Assembly: GCA_003599485.1 (NCBI GenBank)
Contig: QZKM01000005.1
Span: forward strand, 1 to 56,134
DNA from: Gammaproteobacteria bacterium
GTDB lineage: Bacteria; Pseudomonadota; Gammaproteobacteria; SURF-13
Direction: 5' to 3'
DNA: 56,134 nt
In this document: piece by piece, positions 34,551 through 45,334 of the stretch
Position numbering within the stretch: the first letter of the stretch is position 1
How the letters are laid out: each line of letters opens with the position of its first letter
Program-made: the position numbers and the translations under genes
Notes under the pieces: generated by a model
The model's input: only the letters and a program-made list of their open reading frames with translations
What the model was told of the DNA's origin: nothing
The model's database searches: none

Positions 34551-37235
34551 TCAGAGGCGCGTCAGGGCGCTGACGGCGTCATGCAGGGCGCTGGTGATGC
34601 GGCCGGCCGGATCGGAACCCGCGCCGCGCGCGGCAAGTTCCATCGGGTCGAGCGCCTTGCCGAACGTCACCGTGATGCGCCGCAGGCGCGGCCAGGCGCG
34701 GCTTACCGGCAGCGCCTCAAAGGCGCCGTGGATGCAGACCGGGACTACGGGCGCGGGAAAACGCTTGAGCAGCATGCCGATGCCCGGGCGGAACGGTTTA
34801 AGCTCGCCGCTCGCGGAGCGCTCCCCTTCGGGGAACCACACCAGGTTGTGGCCGCGCTGCAATGCCGCCGCGCCGAAAGCGAGACTGGAGAGCGCGCCGC
34901 GCTCCGGCTCCACCGGCAGCACGCGGGCGAGGCGCGAAAAGGCGCGCATCAGCGGGTTGGTGAACATGACACCGGTCCAGCCGCCCCAGTCGGTGCGGCG
35001 CACCAGCCGCCAGGGCAGCGCCGCCCCCACCACCAGCGGGTCGAGATAGCTCACATGGTTGGGGGTGAGCACGAACTGGCCCGCCGGCAGCCGCTCAAGC
35101 CCCTCCACCCTGAGCCGGAACAGCAGGCGAAACACAAGCCGGATGAGCAGAAAAAGAGTAAACGAGACGGCCGAAAGCGCCGCGCCCGGAGGTTCAAGCC
35201 AGCGCATCTGTTCCGCGCTCAGGACCTGTTCCGGTTCCTCCCAGGAGACCGGTGCGCCGGATGCCGCGGGCGCTTGTTGCGCCTCCTTGAGCAGGTCGCG
35301 CACCGTCTCGATGCGCCCGATGGCGTCCTCGGTCAGCTCCACGCCGCCGTGACTCTGAATTTCCAGCGCCAGCTCGATCCAGCCCAGCGAATCCACGCCC
35401 AGATCAAGGCGCAGGCTGGTGTCCGGCGTCAGGCGCCGCTCCGGATAGCGCGCGCAGAGCCCGTCCCACACCTGGCGCGCGACGGGGTTTTCCAGCAGCA
35501 GCCGGTCCTGCGCGGCCATTTTCTCCAGCGGCAGGGCTCCGGCGGCTTCGCCCCGGTGTTCCCCGGCCTTGGCCTGCTCGAAAAAATGCGGCAGCAAATG
35601 GCGCTGCAACTTGTCCAGACGGGTGCGCGGCAGCGGGTCGCGGGTGACGGCGAAGTCGGTGACGCGCTGATAAGAGGGCAGGGTCTTGCTGACGTCGTTG
35701 ACCGCCTCGCGGATCGCCGCTGCGATTTCGGTGTAGCCGCGGCGGCGGATCTCGCCCGGCTCCGGCAGCACCAGTCCCGCCAGATTTCCCTGATATTCCA
35801 GCAAGGCGAATTCACGGATGAAAGGATGCGCGGCGTAGGCGTTTTCCACTCCTTCCGGCTGGATGTTTTCACCGCCGGCGGTGACGATCAGTTCCTTCAC
35901 CCGGCCGGTGATGTGCAAATACCCCTCACTGTCGAATTGTCCCAGGTCGCCGGTGCGAAACCAGCCGTCGCCGGTGAACGCGGCGCGGGTTTGCTCAGGC
36001 AGGTTGCGGTAGCCGCGAAACACGTTGGGCCCGCGCGCGAGGATTTCACCTTGGCCCGGCGGCAGACCGCGCTCCAGGTGCTCCACGCGCACCGCGGTGT
36101 CAATCTTGATCTCCACTCCCGGCACCGGCCGCCCGACGCTGTTAAGCCTCGGCGAGGGGGGCAGATTCAGGCTGAGCAGCGGCGCGGTTTCGGTGAGGCC
36201 GTAGCCGATGGCGAGCCGCCAGCCCAATCCTTCCAGACGCCAGGCGAGCTCCGCATCCAGCGCCGCCCCGCCGCAGGCGAGCAGGCGCAGGTGCGGGGCG
36301 ATTTGCTTATGCAGACTCCCGAACAGCCGCCTTCCCAGGTGGATGCCAAACCCCCGGCGCAGCCAGACCAAAACGGCGAGCATGGCGCGAAACAATGCCG
36401 CCACGAGACGGCCGCGCGCCCGCACCCGCGCGAGGATGCCGTCAAACATGGCGCTGTACAGGCGCGGCACGCCGATCATGACGGTGGCCTCCCCTTCGCG
36501 CAGCGCGCGCACGATCTGCGGTCCGGTGAGCGCCTGCGGGATGATGAGCGGAAGCCCCAGCGCGAGCGGAGTGAGTACGCCCAGCACAAAGGGATAGACA
36601 TGGTGCAGCGGCAGAGGCAGCGCCACCCGGTCCTCTGCGCCGACTAATCCGGTGGCGAGGATGGCGTTGATCTGGAACGCGAGCTGGGCGTGGGTGAGCG
36701 GCACGCCCTTGGGCATGCCCGTGGTGCCGGAGGTGTAGAACAGCGCCGCGACGTCATCCGGTGCGGCCTGCGCTAATTCGCGCGGGGTGCTTGCAAAAAG
36801 TTTGCGCCAACTGCGCGCGTCATGCTCATTGGCGTCGAGCAGCACCGGGGTGATCCCGCCCGCCGTGTCCGCGCGCGCCAGCCGCTCCGCCTTGTCGGCG
36901 GTGGTGAACACCAGGCGTGCGTCGCTGTCCGCAAGCACGTGGCGCAGCACGTCCTCGGTGAGCTGTACGTCCAGCGGCAGCACCGCTGCCCCGGCGCGCA
37001 GCGCCGCGAGCGCCGCCGCGATCCACTCCGGCCGGTCGGCGGCGAAAATCGCCACCGCTTCTCCGCGCTCGACCCGTCCAGAGAGGCCGCGCGCCAGAGG
37101 CAGCACATACTCCACCAGTCCGGCGTACGTCCATGTCTGCGCACCCTCCTCATGCAGGGCGATGAGCGCCGGCATGTCACCGCGCTCAGTGAGACGGTCA
37201 ATGACCGCGATGAGGGTGGTGAGGCTGCCATTCAT
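34551..37235 (-). CDS. acyl-CoA/acyl-ACP synthetase - ACP - acyltransferase fusion
   Basis: The 894-residue protein has three modules. The first (about 1-555) is an AMP-forming acyl ligase with FYTSGTTGMPKGVPLTH, YGLTETAPLLSLN and WFRTGDLGQFDSEG. The second (about 600-665) is an acyl-carrier domain with LDLGVDSLGWIEL (phosphopantetheine Ser). The third (about 700-894) is a PlsC-type acyltransferase with NHVSYLD (HX4D) and FPEGERS, preceded by a hydrophobic helix pair. It resembles Aas, which recycles lysophospholipids, but with the module order reversed and a built-in ACP. It starts 52 bp after ackA and may be read with it. Confidence 0.88.
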   Translation of the reverse strand: MNGSLTTLIAVIDRLTERGDMPALIALHEEGAQTWTYAGLVEYVLPLARGLSGRVERGEAVAIFAADRPEWIAAALAALRAGAAVLPLDVQLTEDVLRHVLADSDARLVFTTADKAERLARADTAGGITPVLLDANEHDARSWRKLFASTPRELAQAAPDDVAALFYTSGTTGMPKGVPLTHAQLAFQINAILATGLVGAEDRVALPLPLHHVYPFVLGVLTPLALGLPLIIPQALTGPQIVRALREGEATVMIGVPRLYSAMFDGILARVRARGRLVAALFRAMLAVLVWLRRGFGIHLGRRLFGSLHKQIAPHLRLLACGGAALDAELAWRLEGLGWRLAIGYGLTETAPLLSLNLPPSPRLNSVGRPVPGVEIKIDTAVRVEHLERGLPPGQGEILARGPNVFRGYRNLPEQTRAAFTGDGWFRTGDLGQFDSEGYLHITGRVKELIVTAGGENIQPEGVENAYAAHPFIREFALLEYQGNLAGLVLPEPGEIRRRGYTEIAAAIREAVNDVSKTLPSYQRVTDFAVTRDPLPRTRLDKLQRHLLPHFFEQAKAGEHRGEAAGALPLEKMAAQDRLLLENPVARQVWDGLCARYPERRLTPDTSLRLDLGVDSLGWIELALEIQSHGGVELTEDAIGRIETVRDLLKEAQQAPAASGAPVSWEEPEQVLSAEQMRWLEPPGAALSAVSFTLFLLIRLVFRLLFRLRVEGLERLPAGQFVLTPNHVSYLDPLVVGAALPWRLVRRTDWGGWTGVMFTNPLMRAFSRLARVLPVEPERGALSSLAFGAAALQRGHNLVWFPEGERSASGELKPFRPGIGMLLKRFPAPVVPVCIHGAFEALPVSRAWPRLRRITVTFGKALDPMELAARGAGSDPAGRITSALHDAVSALTRL

Positions 37236-37286
37236 GCGCGTGGTGCGGATTCATTTTGTCTGACGCGGACGGGACCGCCTCGCGGA

Positions 37287-38429
37287 TTATGAAGCCGCCG
37301 CACCGCCTGCCGCAAGCTGATCGCGCACTTCGCGCGCGATCAGTAATTCTTCGTTCACCGGGATAACGTAGATATCCGCTGCGGAATGGTGCGCGCCGAT
37401 GCGCCGTTCGACGCCCAGCGCCGCTGCATTGGCCGCGTCATCTAGCGCCAACCCGCACCACTCCATGCCGGATAAAATGCGCGCGCGGATTTGCGGCGCG
37501 TGTTCGCCGATGCCGCCGCCGAACAGAATTGCGTCCGTCCCGCCCAGGAGCGCGAGATAGGCGCCGAGGTATTTTCGCGCGCGCCGGCAGAAGGCGCCTA
37601 TCGCAAGCGCAGCGCCGGCGTGACCTTGCGCTTCGAGCTTCAGCAACTCGCGCATGTCGCCGCTGACTCCGGACAGCCCCAGCAGTCCGGAGCGCGTGTT
37701 CAACCCACGATCCAATTCATCCACACTGATGCCTGCGCGCAGCAGGTGCAGCAGCGCGCCCGGGTCCACGTCGCCGGGGCGCGTGGCCATGATGAGTCCT
37801 TCCAGCGGCGTGAAACCCATGCTGGTATCCACCGGCTTGCCGTTGCGTAGCGCGCTCATGGAGCAACCCTGGCCGAGTTGCAGGGTGATGACGCGCCCGG
37901 CGTGTTTTCCGGTCAACTCCGCGTAGCGCTCATATAAATAACGGTGCGCGATGCCGTGAAAGCCGTAGCGCCGGATGGAGTAATCACGCGCCCAGGCGGC
38001 GGGCAGCGCATAGTGTTTCGCTTCATCCGGCAAGTCGTGATAAAACGCGGTATCAAACACCGCGTATATGGGTACGCTGTCGCCCAGCTTTTCGCGCGCC
38101 GCGCGGATCACCTCCAGCGCCGGAGGGTTGTGCAGCGGCGCAAGCGCGTTCAACGACTCGATCTCGCGCAACACCTGCGGGGTGATGCGCGCCGGCGTAA
38201 CGAAACGCCCGCCGCCGTGCACAATGCGATGTGCCACGGCGGTTAATGATTCAGCCCACGTCTCACCTGCAACACGGCTTAACTGCGCAAATGCGTTCAG
38301 CGTGGCCTGGGCGTAATTGCCGCCGGCCTCGATGACGCCATGCGCCAGAGAACGGAGTCCGGCGCTGTTTGATTCAAACAACTGAAACTTGAGCGTCGCG
38401 CTGCCGCAGTTGAGCACCAGGATGCGCAT
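37287..38429 (-). CDS. ackA: acetate kinase
   Basis: Acetate kinase converts acetyl phosphate and ADP to acetate and ATP. The 380-residue protein begins MRILVLNCGSATLKFQLFE, with Ala where most have Ser in CGSSSLK. It has HRIVHGGGRFV, VFDTAFYHDLPDEA, RRYGFHGIAHRYLYE, LQLGQGCSMSALRNGKPVDT, PLEGLIMATRPGDVDPG and LFGGGIGEHAPQIR. There is no adjacent pta; acetyl phosphate would come from the phosphoketolase divergently encoded nearby. The start at 38429 follows family N-termini. It lies 12 bp after glgP. Confidence 0.95.
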   Translation of the reverse strand: MRILVLNCGSATLKFQLFESNSAGLRSLAHGVIEAGGNYAQATLNAFAQLSRVAGETWAESLTAVAHRIVHGGGRFVTPARITPQVLREIESLNALAPLHNPPALEVIRAAREKLGDSVPIYAVFDTAFYHDLPDEAKHYALPAAWARDYSIRRYGFHGIAHRYLYERYAELTGKHAGRVITLQLGQGCSMSALRNGKPVDTSMGFTPLEGLIMATRPGDVDPGALLHLLRAGISVDELDRGLNTRSGLLGLSGVSGDMRELLKLEAQGHAGAALAIGAFCRRARKYLGAYLALLGGTDAILFGGGIGEHAPQIRARILSGMEWCGLALDDAANAAALGVERRIGAHHSAADIYVIPVNEELLIAREVRDQLAAGGAAAS

Positions 38430-38441
38430 CACACGCCGCAC

Positions 38442-40133
38442 TCAGCGCAGGTAGGCTTCGGTCGCGTAGCGGCGCATCATGCGGTGGCTGTTGAAGTAGC
38501 AGGCGTTCTTGCAGATTGCACCCTTCATCATGCCGATCCAGCCCGCGCGGTTGCCGTAGTAAAGAGGCAGCACTGCCTGTTCCAGTTTTTGATAAAGCTC
38601 GCGGCCGTCGGCGCCGTTTGGCGCTTCCTTGGTGTCGCCTATCGCCCAGCCGGTAACGCCTTCGATGCAACCCTCGATCCACCAGCCGTCCAGCACGGAG
38701 AGTTGCGGCACGCCATTGAGCGCCGCCTTCATGCCGCTGGTGCCGGAGGCCTCCAGGGGACGCAGCGGCGTGTTGAGCCACACGTCCACCCCGGCGGTCA
38801 TGGCCTGCGCAATCTGTAAATCGTAGTTCGGCAAATAGGCGATGGTGATGTCGGCGGCGAGTTCGCGCATGTGCGCGTGCAGCGTTTCAATCAGCCGCTT
38901 GCCGCCGTCGTCGCGCGGATGCGCCTTGCCGGCCAGCACCAGTTGCAACGGCCGCTCCCTGGCGATGCTCTTCAGGCGCGCAAGATCGGAAAACAACAGG
39001 TCGGGGCGCTTGTAGGCCGTCATGCGCCGGGCAAAACCGAGGGTGAGCACGTGCAGATTCAGGTTCACCTGGGTGAGCGCCTTGACCTTTTCGATCAGCG
39101 CGCGCTTGGCCTCCTGGTGAGCATTCCACAGCGCCTCGTCGGGGATGCGGTCGGCGCGCGACAGCACCTCCGGCTCGTGGCACCAGCCTGGCAGATAGGC
39201 GTCATAGAGCTTGACGAAGCCGGGAAAGGTCCAGGTGTAAGGATGCACGCCGTTGGTGATGGCGTGCACGCTGTAGCCTGGAAAGAGCTTGCGCGAGACC
39301 TCGGCGTGGCGCTTGGCGACGCCGTTCACGTATTGGCTCAGATTCAGCGCCAGGCGCGTCATGTTGAGCCGGTCGTCGCCCGCCAGCGTCTTCAGCGTGG
39401 GCAGGTCAATGAAGTTTCGCAACACATTCTGCACCAGGTCATAGGGAAATTGATCGTGTCCGGCCTCCACCGGAGTGTGGGTGGTGAAGCTGCACATATC
39501 GCGCACCCAGGGCACGTTGTAAGGCGATTCGCCTGCGCGCAGGTCTTCGGGCGGATAGGCGTAGCGGCGCAGCAATTCCAGCGCCAACAGCGCGGAGTGG
39601 CCTTCGTTCATATGATACTGGCGCACGCGGAAGCCCAGCGCCTGCAACATGCGCACGCCGCCGACGCCAAGCACGATCTCCTGCTTCAGCCGGTAAGCGG
39701 CGTCGCCGCCGTAGAGGTGATGCGTGAGTTGCCGGTCGTCCGGATGATTTTCGGCCAGATCGGTGTCCAGCAATATCACCGGCACGCGCCCGTTCATGTG
39801 GCCCTGCAACACGTACAGCCAGCCGAACACCCACACGTCGCGTCCTTCAATCTGTACCGCCACCGCAGCGGTGAGACGCGACGCGAAACGGCCCGGCTCC
39901 CACTCATCGGGGTGTTCGATCTGCCGTCCCTGCGCGTCTATCTCCTGGCGGAAATAACCCCTGCGGCTGACCAGGCTCACCGCCACCAGCGGCAGCTCCA
40001 GGTCGGCGGCGGAATGCACCGTGTCGCCCGCCAGCACGCCCAGGCCCCCGCTGTAGGTGGGAATTTCATTGTGCAGCGCGATCTCCATGGAAAAATAAGC
40101 GACGCGCGGCACGTGCAGAAACTCCATTAACAC
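38442..40133 (-). CDS. glgP: alpha-glucan (glycogen) phosphorylase, short type
   Basis: GlgP releases glucose-1-phosphate from glycogen. The 563-residue protein is of the short "alpha-glucan family phosphorylase" type: YFSMEIALHNEIPTYSGGLG near the N-terminus, HMNEGHSALL, FTTHTPVEAGHDQF, ITNGVHPYTW, FARRMTAYKRPDLL and LEASGTSGMKAALNGV (C-terminal part that binds pyridoxal phosphate). Of possible starts, GTG 40133 has a GGGAG site (40142-40146) eight bases upstream. ATG 40127 or TTG 40139 are alternatives. It heads an operon with ackA and is divergent from the phosphoketolase, with one FNR box between. Confidence 0.92.
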   Translation of the reverse strand: MLMEFLHVPRVAYFSMEIALHNEIPTYSGGLGVLAGDTVHSAADLELPLVAVSLVSRRGYFRQEIDAQGRQIEHPDEWEPGRFASRLTAAVAVQIEGRDVWVFGWLYVLQGHMNGRVPVILLDTDLAENHPDDRQLTHHLYGGDAAYRLKQEIVLGVGGVRMLQALGFRVRQYHMNEGHSALLALELLRRYAYPPEDLRAGESPYNVPWVRDMCSFTTHTPVEAGHDQFPYDLVQNVLRNFIDLPTLKTLAGDDRLNMTRLALNLSQYVNGVAKRHAEVSRKLFPGYSVHAITNGVHPYTWTFPGFVKLYDAYLPGWCHEPEVLSRADRIPDEALWNAHQEAKRALIEKVKALTQVNLNLHVLTLGFARRMTAYKRPDLLFSDLARLKSIARERPLQLVLAGKAHPRDDGGKRLIETLHAHMRELAADITIAYLPNYDLQIAQAMTAGVDVWLNTPLRPLEASGTSGMKAALNGVPQLSVLDGWWIEGCIEGVTGWAIGDTKEAPNGADGRELYQKLEQAVLPLYYGNRAGWIGMMKGAICKNACYFNSHRMMRRYATEAYLR

Positions 40134-40168
40134 GCTCAATCTCCCATGCTCATTGAAAATATAACTGC

Positions 40169-40236
40169 ATCATAAGCCTTTTACGCAATGGTTTATTGAT
40201 GCAAATCAAATACCCGATTTTTCCGCGTCCTAGAAT
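40169..40236. promoter_or_regulatory. FNR/ANR box with divergent class II promoters, glgP and phosphoketolase
   Basis: TTGATGCAAATCAA (40196-40209) is a perfect FNR palindrome. A TAGAAT hexamer (40231-40236) on the plus strand and a TATGAT hexamer (40174-40169) on the minus strand both begin exactly 28.5 bp from its centre. One dimer could therefore activate both promoters, with starts near 40243 and 40162. Confidence 0.85.
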
Positions 40237-40280
40237 GGAGTCGCGCTCCGCCGCTTGCGCTTGAAAATAACGTGAGGATC

Positions 40281-42659
40281 ATGAATACAACGTCTGGTTT
40301 GGATGCGAAGGACAGGCTCGCGCTGGAGCGCTACCGGCGCGCGGTGAATTATCTTGCCGCGGCGCAGATTTATCTCCTGGACAATCCCCTGCTGGAGCAG
40401 CCGCTCAAACCGGAGCACATCAAGCCGCGCCTGCTCGGCCACTGGGGCACGGCGCCGGGTATCAATCTGATTTACGCGCATCTCAACCGGTTAATCCTGT
40501 GCAGCGGCGCGGATATCCTGCTCATCACCGGCCCCGGCCACGGCGCGGCGGCCAATCTCGCCAACCTGTATCTCGAAGGCACGCTCACGGAATTTTTCCC
40601 GCGGCTTACCCAGGACAAGGACGGCCTCAAGGAATTTTTGAAATCCTTTTCCTGGCCCGACGCGTTCCCCAGTCACCTGAGCCCGAATTATCCAGGCGTG
40701 ATCCACGAAGGCGGCGAGCTGGGCTACGCGCTCGGCACCGCGTTCGGCGCGGTGCTGGACCATCCTGACCTCATCGTCGCCTGCATCGTCGGCGACGGCG
40801 AGGCGGAGACCGGCCCCACCGCCGGCGCCTGGCATGGCAACAAGTTTCTGAATCCCGCCACCGACGGCGCGGTGCTGCCGATACTGCATCTCAATCAATT
40901 CAAGATCGCCAATCCGACGATCTTCGGCACCATGACGGACGAAGAGTTGCGCGCGTTGTTCATCGGTTATGGTTATGCGGTGCGGATCGTGGACTTGAGC
41001 GATCACATTGACGGTGATATGAGCGCGGCGCTGAGCTGGGCCTATGAGGACATCCGCGCCCTGCAACGGCGCGCGCGTTCCGGCGAGATCATCGAGCGCC
41101 CGCGCTGGCCCCTGTTGATCCTGCGCACGCCCAAGGGCTGGACCGGGCCGAAGGAAATTGACGGCAAGAAGATCGAAGGCTCGTTTCTGTCGCATCAAGT
41201 GCCGGCCAATGACGCCAAGACCCATCCCGCACACCTCAAAATCGTTGAACAATGGCTGCGCTCTTACCGTCCGCAAGAATTATTTGATGAAAACGGCCGT
41301 CCCGCCGAAGACATCCGCGCGCTGTGTCCCCGGGGTGGCAAGCGCATGGCCATGAATCCGCACGGCTTCGGCGGCGTGCGCCGCAAGCCGCTCGCGCTGC
41401 CGCCGCTTGAATCCTACGAAGTAGAGGTCACGTCACGCGGGTGCTGCATGGTGAGCAGCGTGGAGCAGTTCGCCGGGTATCTGCGCGACGTAATAAAACT
41501 CAACCGGACAGAACGCAATTTCCGCATCGTGTGTCCAGACGAGCTGGAGTCGAACAAGCTGGGCGCAGTGCTGGAAGTGACGTCGCGCCAGTATGTCTGG
41601 CCGCTGCCGGAAAACACGGAACATACCGCGCGCGACGGGCGCGTGCTGGAGGTACTGTCCGAGCACAACTGCCAGGGTTGGCTGCAGGGCTATCTTCTCA
41701 CCGGGCGGCACGGCCTGTTCCCGTGTTACGAGGCGTTTCTGCCCATCGTGGACGGCATGATGAATCAGTACGCCAAGTTCCTCAAATCCTCGCTGGAGGT
41801 GCCGTGGCGCAAACCGATTTCATCGCTCAATTATCTGCTCACCTCGGAGGCCTGGCGTCAGGAGCACAACGGCTACTCGCACCAGGGCCCCGGTTTCATC
41901 AACAATCTGCTCACCAAGAAGGGCCACACCTACCGCATCTATTTTCCGCCCGACGCCAATTGCCTGCTGTACACCATGGACGAGTGCCTGCGCGTCACCA
42001 ACTACATCAACCTGGTGATCGCGGGCAAACAGCCCATGCCGCAATGGCTGTCGCTGGACGAGGCGCGCGAACACTGCCGCGTGGGTGCATCGGTGTGGCG
42101 CTGGGCGAGCAGCCACGACGGCGAAGACCCGCACATCGTGCTCGCCTGCTGCGGCGACAACCTCACCCTGGAGACCCTGGCCGCGGCGGACGCGCTGCGG
42201 CGCGCCACGCCGGTGTGGCGCGTGCGCGTGGTGAACGTCACCGACTTGCTGGTGCTCGGCATTCCGCAAAAATATCCGCACGGCCTCGATGAGGAGCGGT
42301 TCCAGAGAATATTTCCGCTCAACTGTCCGGTGATTTTCAATTTCCACGGCTACACCGCGGCGATCAAGCAACTGTGCTGGGAGCGGCCCGGCAGCGAGCG
42401 CTTCGACATCAACGGCTACCGCGAGGAGGGCACCACCACCACGCCGTTCGACATGCACATCCGCAACCGCACCAGCCGCTACCACCTGATGATCCAGGCG
42501 GCGCAAAAGATGGCCGCCCGCCATCGCGATGCTTCGACGCAGGCCAGGGCGCTGATCGGGGAATATGAACGCAAGCTCGCCGAGCATCGCGCCTACATCC
42601 GCCGCGAAGGCCTCGACCCGCCGGAGATCAATGGCTGGCGCTGGCGGGCTGGCCCTTGA
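40281..42659 (+). CDS. xfp: phosphoketolase (xylulose-5-P/fructose-6-P)
   Basis: The thiamine-diphosphate enzyme cleaves xylulose-5-phosphate or fructose-6-phosphate to acetyl phosphate plus a triose or tetrose phosphate. The 792-residue protein has LLGHWGTAPGINLIYAHLNR and GPGHGAAANLANLYLEG (N-terminal). The ThDP motif is GDGEAETGPTAGAWHGNKFL, and SYEVEVTSRGCCMVSSVEQ, EAFLPIVDGMMNQYAKF, HQGPGFINNL and GYREEGTTTTPFDMH also occur. These fit XfpA-type phosphoketolases. ATG 40281 has a GAGG site. It is FNR-controlled by the sequence upstream, divergent from glgP-ackA, and followed 78 bp later by groEL. Confidence 0.95.
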   Translation: MNTTSGLDAKDRLALERYRRAVNYLAAAQIYLLDNPLLEQPLKPEHIKPRLLGHWGTAPGINLIYAHLNRLILCSGADILLITGPGHGAAANLANLYLEGTLTEFFPRLTQDKDGLKEFLKSFSWPDAFPSHLSPNYPGVIHEGGELGYALGTAFGAVLDHPDLIVACIVGDGEAETGPTAGAWHGNKFLNPATDGAVLPILHLNQFKIANPTIFGTMTDEELRALFIGYGYAVRIVDLSDHIDGDMSAALSWAYEDIRALQRRARSGEIIERPRWPLLILRTPKGWTGPKEIDGKKIEGSFLSHQVPANDAKTHPAHLKIVEQWLRSYRPQELFDENGRPAEDIRALCPRGGKRMAMNPHGFGGVRRKPLALPPLESYEVEVTSRGCCMVSSVEQFAGYLRDVIKLNRTERNFRIVCPDELESNKLGAVLEVTSRQYVWPLPENTEHTARDGRVLEVLSEHNCQGWLQGYLLTGRHGLFPCYEAFLPIVDGMMNQYAKFLKSSLEVPWRKPISSLNYLLTSEAWRQEHNGYSHQGPGFINNLLTKKGHTYRIYFPPDANCLLYTMDECLRVTNYINLVIAGKQPMPQWLSLDEAREHCRVGASVWRWASSHDGEDPHIVLACCGDNLTLETLAAADALRRATPVWRVRVVNVTDLLVLGIPQKYPHGLDEERFQRIFPLNCPVIFNFHGYTAAIKQLCWERPGSERFDINGYREEGTTTTPFDMHIRNRTSRYHLMIQAAQKMAARHRDASTQARALIGEYERKLAEHRAYIRREGLDPPEINGWRWRAGP

Positions 42660-42688
42660 CCGGAATCGGCAGCCCCGGAGAACGCCGT

Positions 42689-42730
42689 TTGATCTATGTC
42701 AATGCCTCCGGCCGGCGTGTGTTCTAGCTT
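42689..42730 (+). promoter_or_regulatory. FNR-like box and -10 upstream of groEL
   Basis: TTGATCTATGTCAA (42689-42702) has one mismatch to the FNR consensus. A weak -10, TAGCTT (42725-42730), lies at about the class II distance. Transcription would start at about 42737, one base before the groEL ATG, and no ribosome-binding site is visible there. A leaderless mRNA is predicted. Confidence 0.6.
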
Positions 42731-42737
42731 ATAGCCC

Positions 42738-44354
<1,617 letters not shown>

Positions 44355-44377
44355 AGACACAGTACGGCTTAAAAGCC

Positions 44378-44412
44378 CTGAATAAGTCCGACTTGGACTT
44401 CTGCGTTATCAG
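44378..44412. repeat. hairpin between convergent groEL and tag (copy D)
   Basis: CTGAATAAGTCC (44378-44389) pairs with GGACTT (44395-44400) and, after a five-base bulge, with TTATCAG (44406-44412). The unit CTGAATAAGTCC is the same as that in copy C type repeats. It lies in the gap between two convergent genes, overlapping the tag stop, and could end both transcripts. Confidence 0.5.
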
Positions 44413-45017
44413 CCTAGCCGTCTGAAATTCTTGCGCTCGTGCTCGACTTTGGCTCTGATTACGCATCCCCCGACATGATCGTTAATCAGCCCCATCGCCT
44501 GCATGAAGGCATACACCGTGGTAGGTCCGACGAATTTCCAGCCCAGCTTCTTCAGGTCTTTCGAGAGGGCAATCGCCTCCGCCGATGTCGATATGGTTTG
44601 TGGTTTCGCGAGTTGTTTCGAGTCCGGTTCGTAGCGCCAGACGAAGGCCGCCAGCGAGCCTTCCCGTTTGACGAGTTCCCGGGCCTGCCGGGCATTATTG
44701 ACGACAGCCTCGATCTTGCCGCGGTGGCGGATGATCCCCTCGTCCTTGAGCAGGCGCCCGATATCGCGCTCGGTGAAGCGCGCTATCCTGTCGAAGTCGA
44801 AATCATGGAACGCAGCGCGGAAGTTCTCGCGCTTGGCGAGGATGGTGCGCCAGCTCAATCCGGATTGAAAACCCTCCAGACTCAATTTCTCGAACAGACG
44901 ATGATCGTCGCTGACCGGGAAGCCCCACTCGGTGTCGTGATAAGCCAGAAACTCCGGCGCGGCACCGCACCAGCGGCAACGTAATTTCCCGTCGGGCCCC
45001 GCTATCGTCGCGCTCAT
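44409..45017 (-). CDS. tag: DNA-3-methyladenine glycosylase I
   Basis: Tag removes 3-methyladenine from DNA. The 202-residue protein has the zinc motif start RCRWCGAAPEFLAYHDTEWG, then LFEKLSLEGFQSGLSWRTIL, VGPTTVYAFMQAMGLINDH and a late His/Cys pair (HVGGC). Length and motifs fit the Tag family (about 190). The start overlaps the upstream YciI-like gene by ATGA. It is the end of the NemA-type operon, so alkylation repair may be co-induced with electrophile detoxification. Confidence 0.95.
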   Translation of the reverse strand: MSATIAGPDGKLRCRWCGAAPEFLAYHDTEWGFPVSDDHRLFEKLSLEGFQSGLSWRTILAKRENFRAAFHDFDFDRIARFTERDIGRLLKDEGIIRHRGKIEAVVNNARQARELVKREGSLAAFVWRYEPDSKQLAKPQTISTSAEAIALSKDLKKLGWKFVGPTTVYAFMQAMGLINDHVGGCVIRAKVEHERKNFRRLG

Positions 45018-45307
45018 AGCAAAAAATTCAGCCGTGCATCGGCCATTGATGGGGCGATTTCCAGAACTTCCGCTTTCACCACCTTTTCAGCCACAAACGG
45101 ATCGGTATTCACTCTGCTTTGCAGGTCCGACAGTGAGGTATTGTGTGCCACGATCCCACCGCCCAAATTGGGCTGAAGACTGCCGACCAACAAAAACACG
45201 CCTTCATCAAAACCGCGCTTGATCCATGCTTTGTGGCCTTCCATGAACTGGCTGGCTTTGCCTTTGTTATCTGAAAACTTGAGAAGTACGATGAACATCG
45301 GATTCAT
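45014..45307 (-). CDS. YciI-like domain protein
   Basis: The 97-residue protein is of the YciI-like (YCII, ferredoxin-like fold) family: MNPMFIVLLKFSDNKGKASQ at the start, GHKAWIKRGFDEGVFLLVGS with the conserved His, and NTDPFVAEKVVKAEVLEIAP. YciI domains often accompany enzymes of halogenated or aromatic compound degradation; function is usually unknown. It is coupled to tag by a 4-base overlap and lies 27 bp after the TetR-type regulator gene. Confidence 0.82.
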   Translation of the reverse strand: MNPMFIVLLKFSDNKGKASQFMEGHKAWIKRGFDEGVFLLVGSLQPNLGGGIVAHNTSLSDLQSRVNTDPFVAEKVVKAEVLEIAPSMADARLNFLL

Positions 45308-45334
45308 TCTCCTATCACATTGCTGCCCGGCTAC

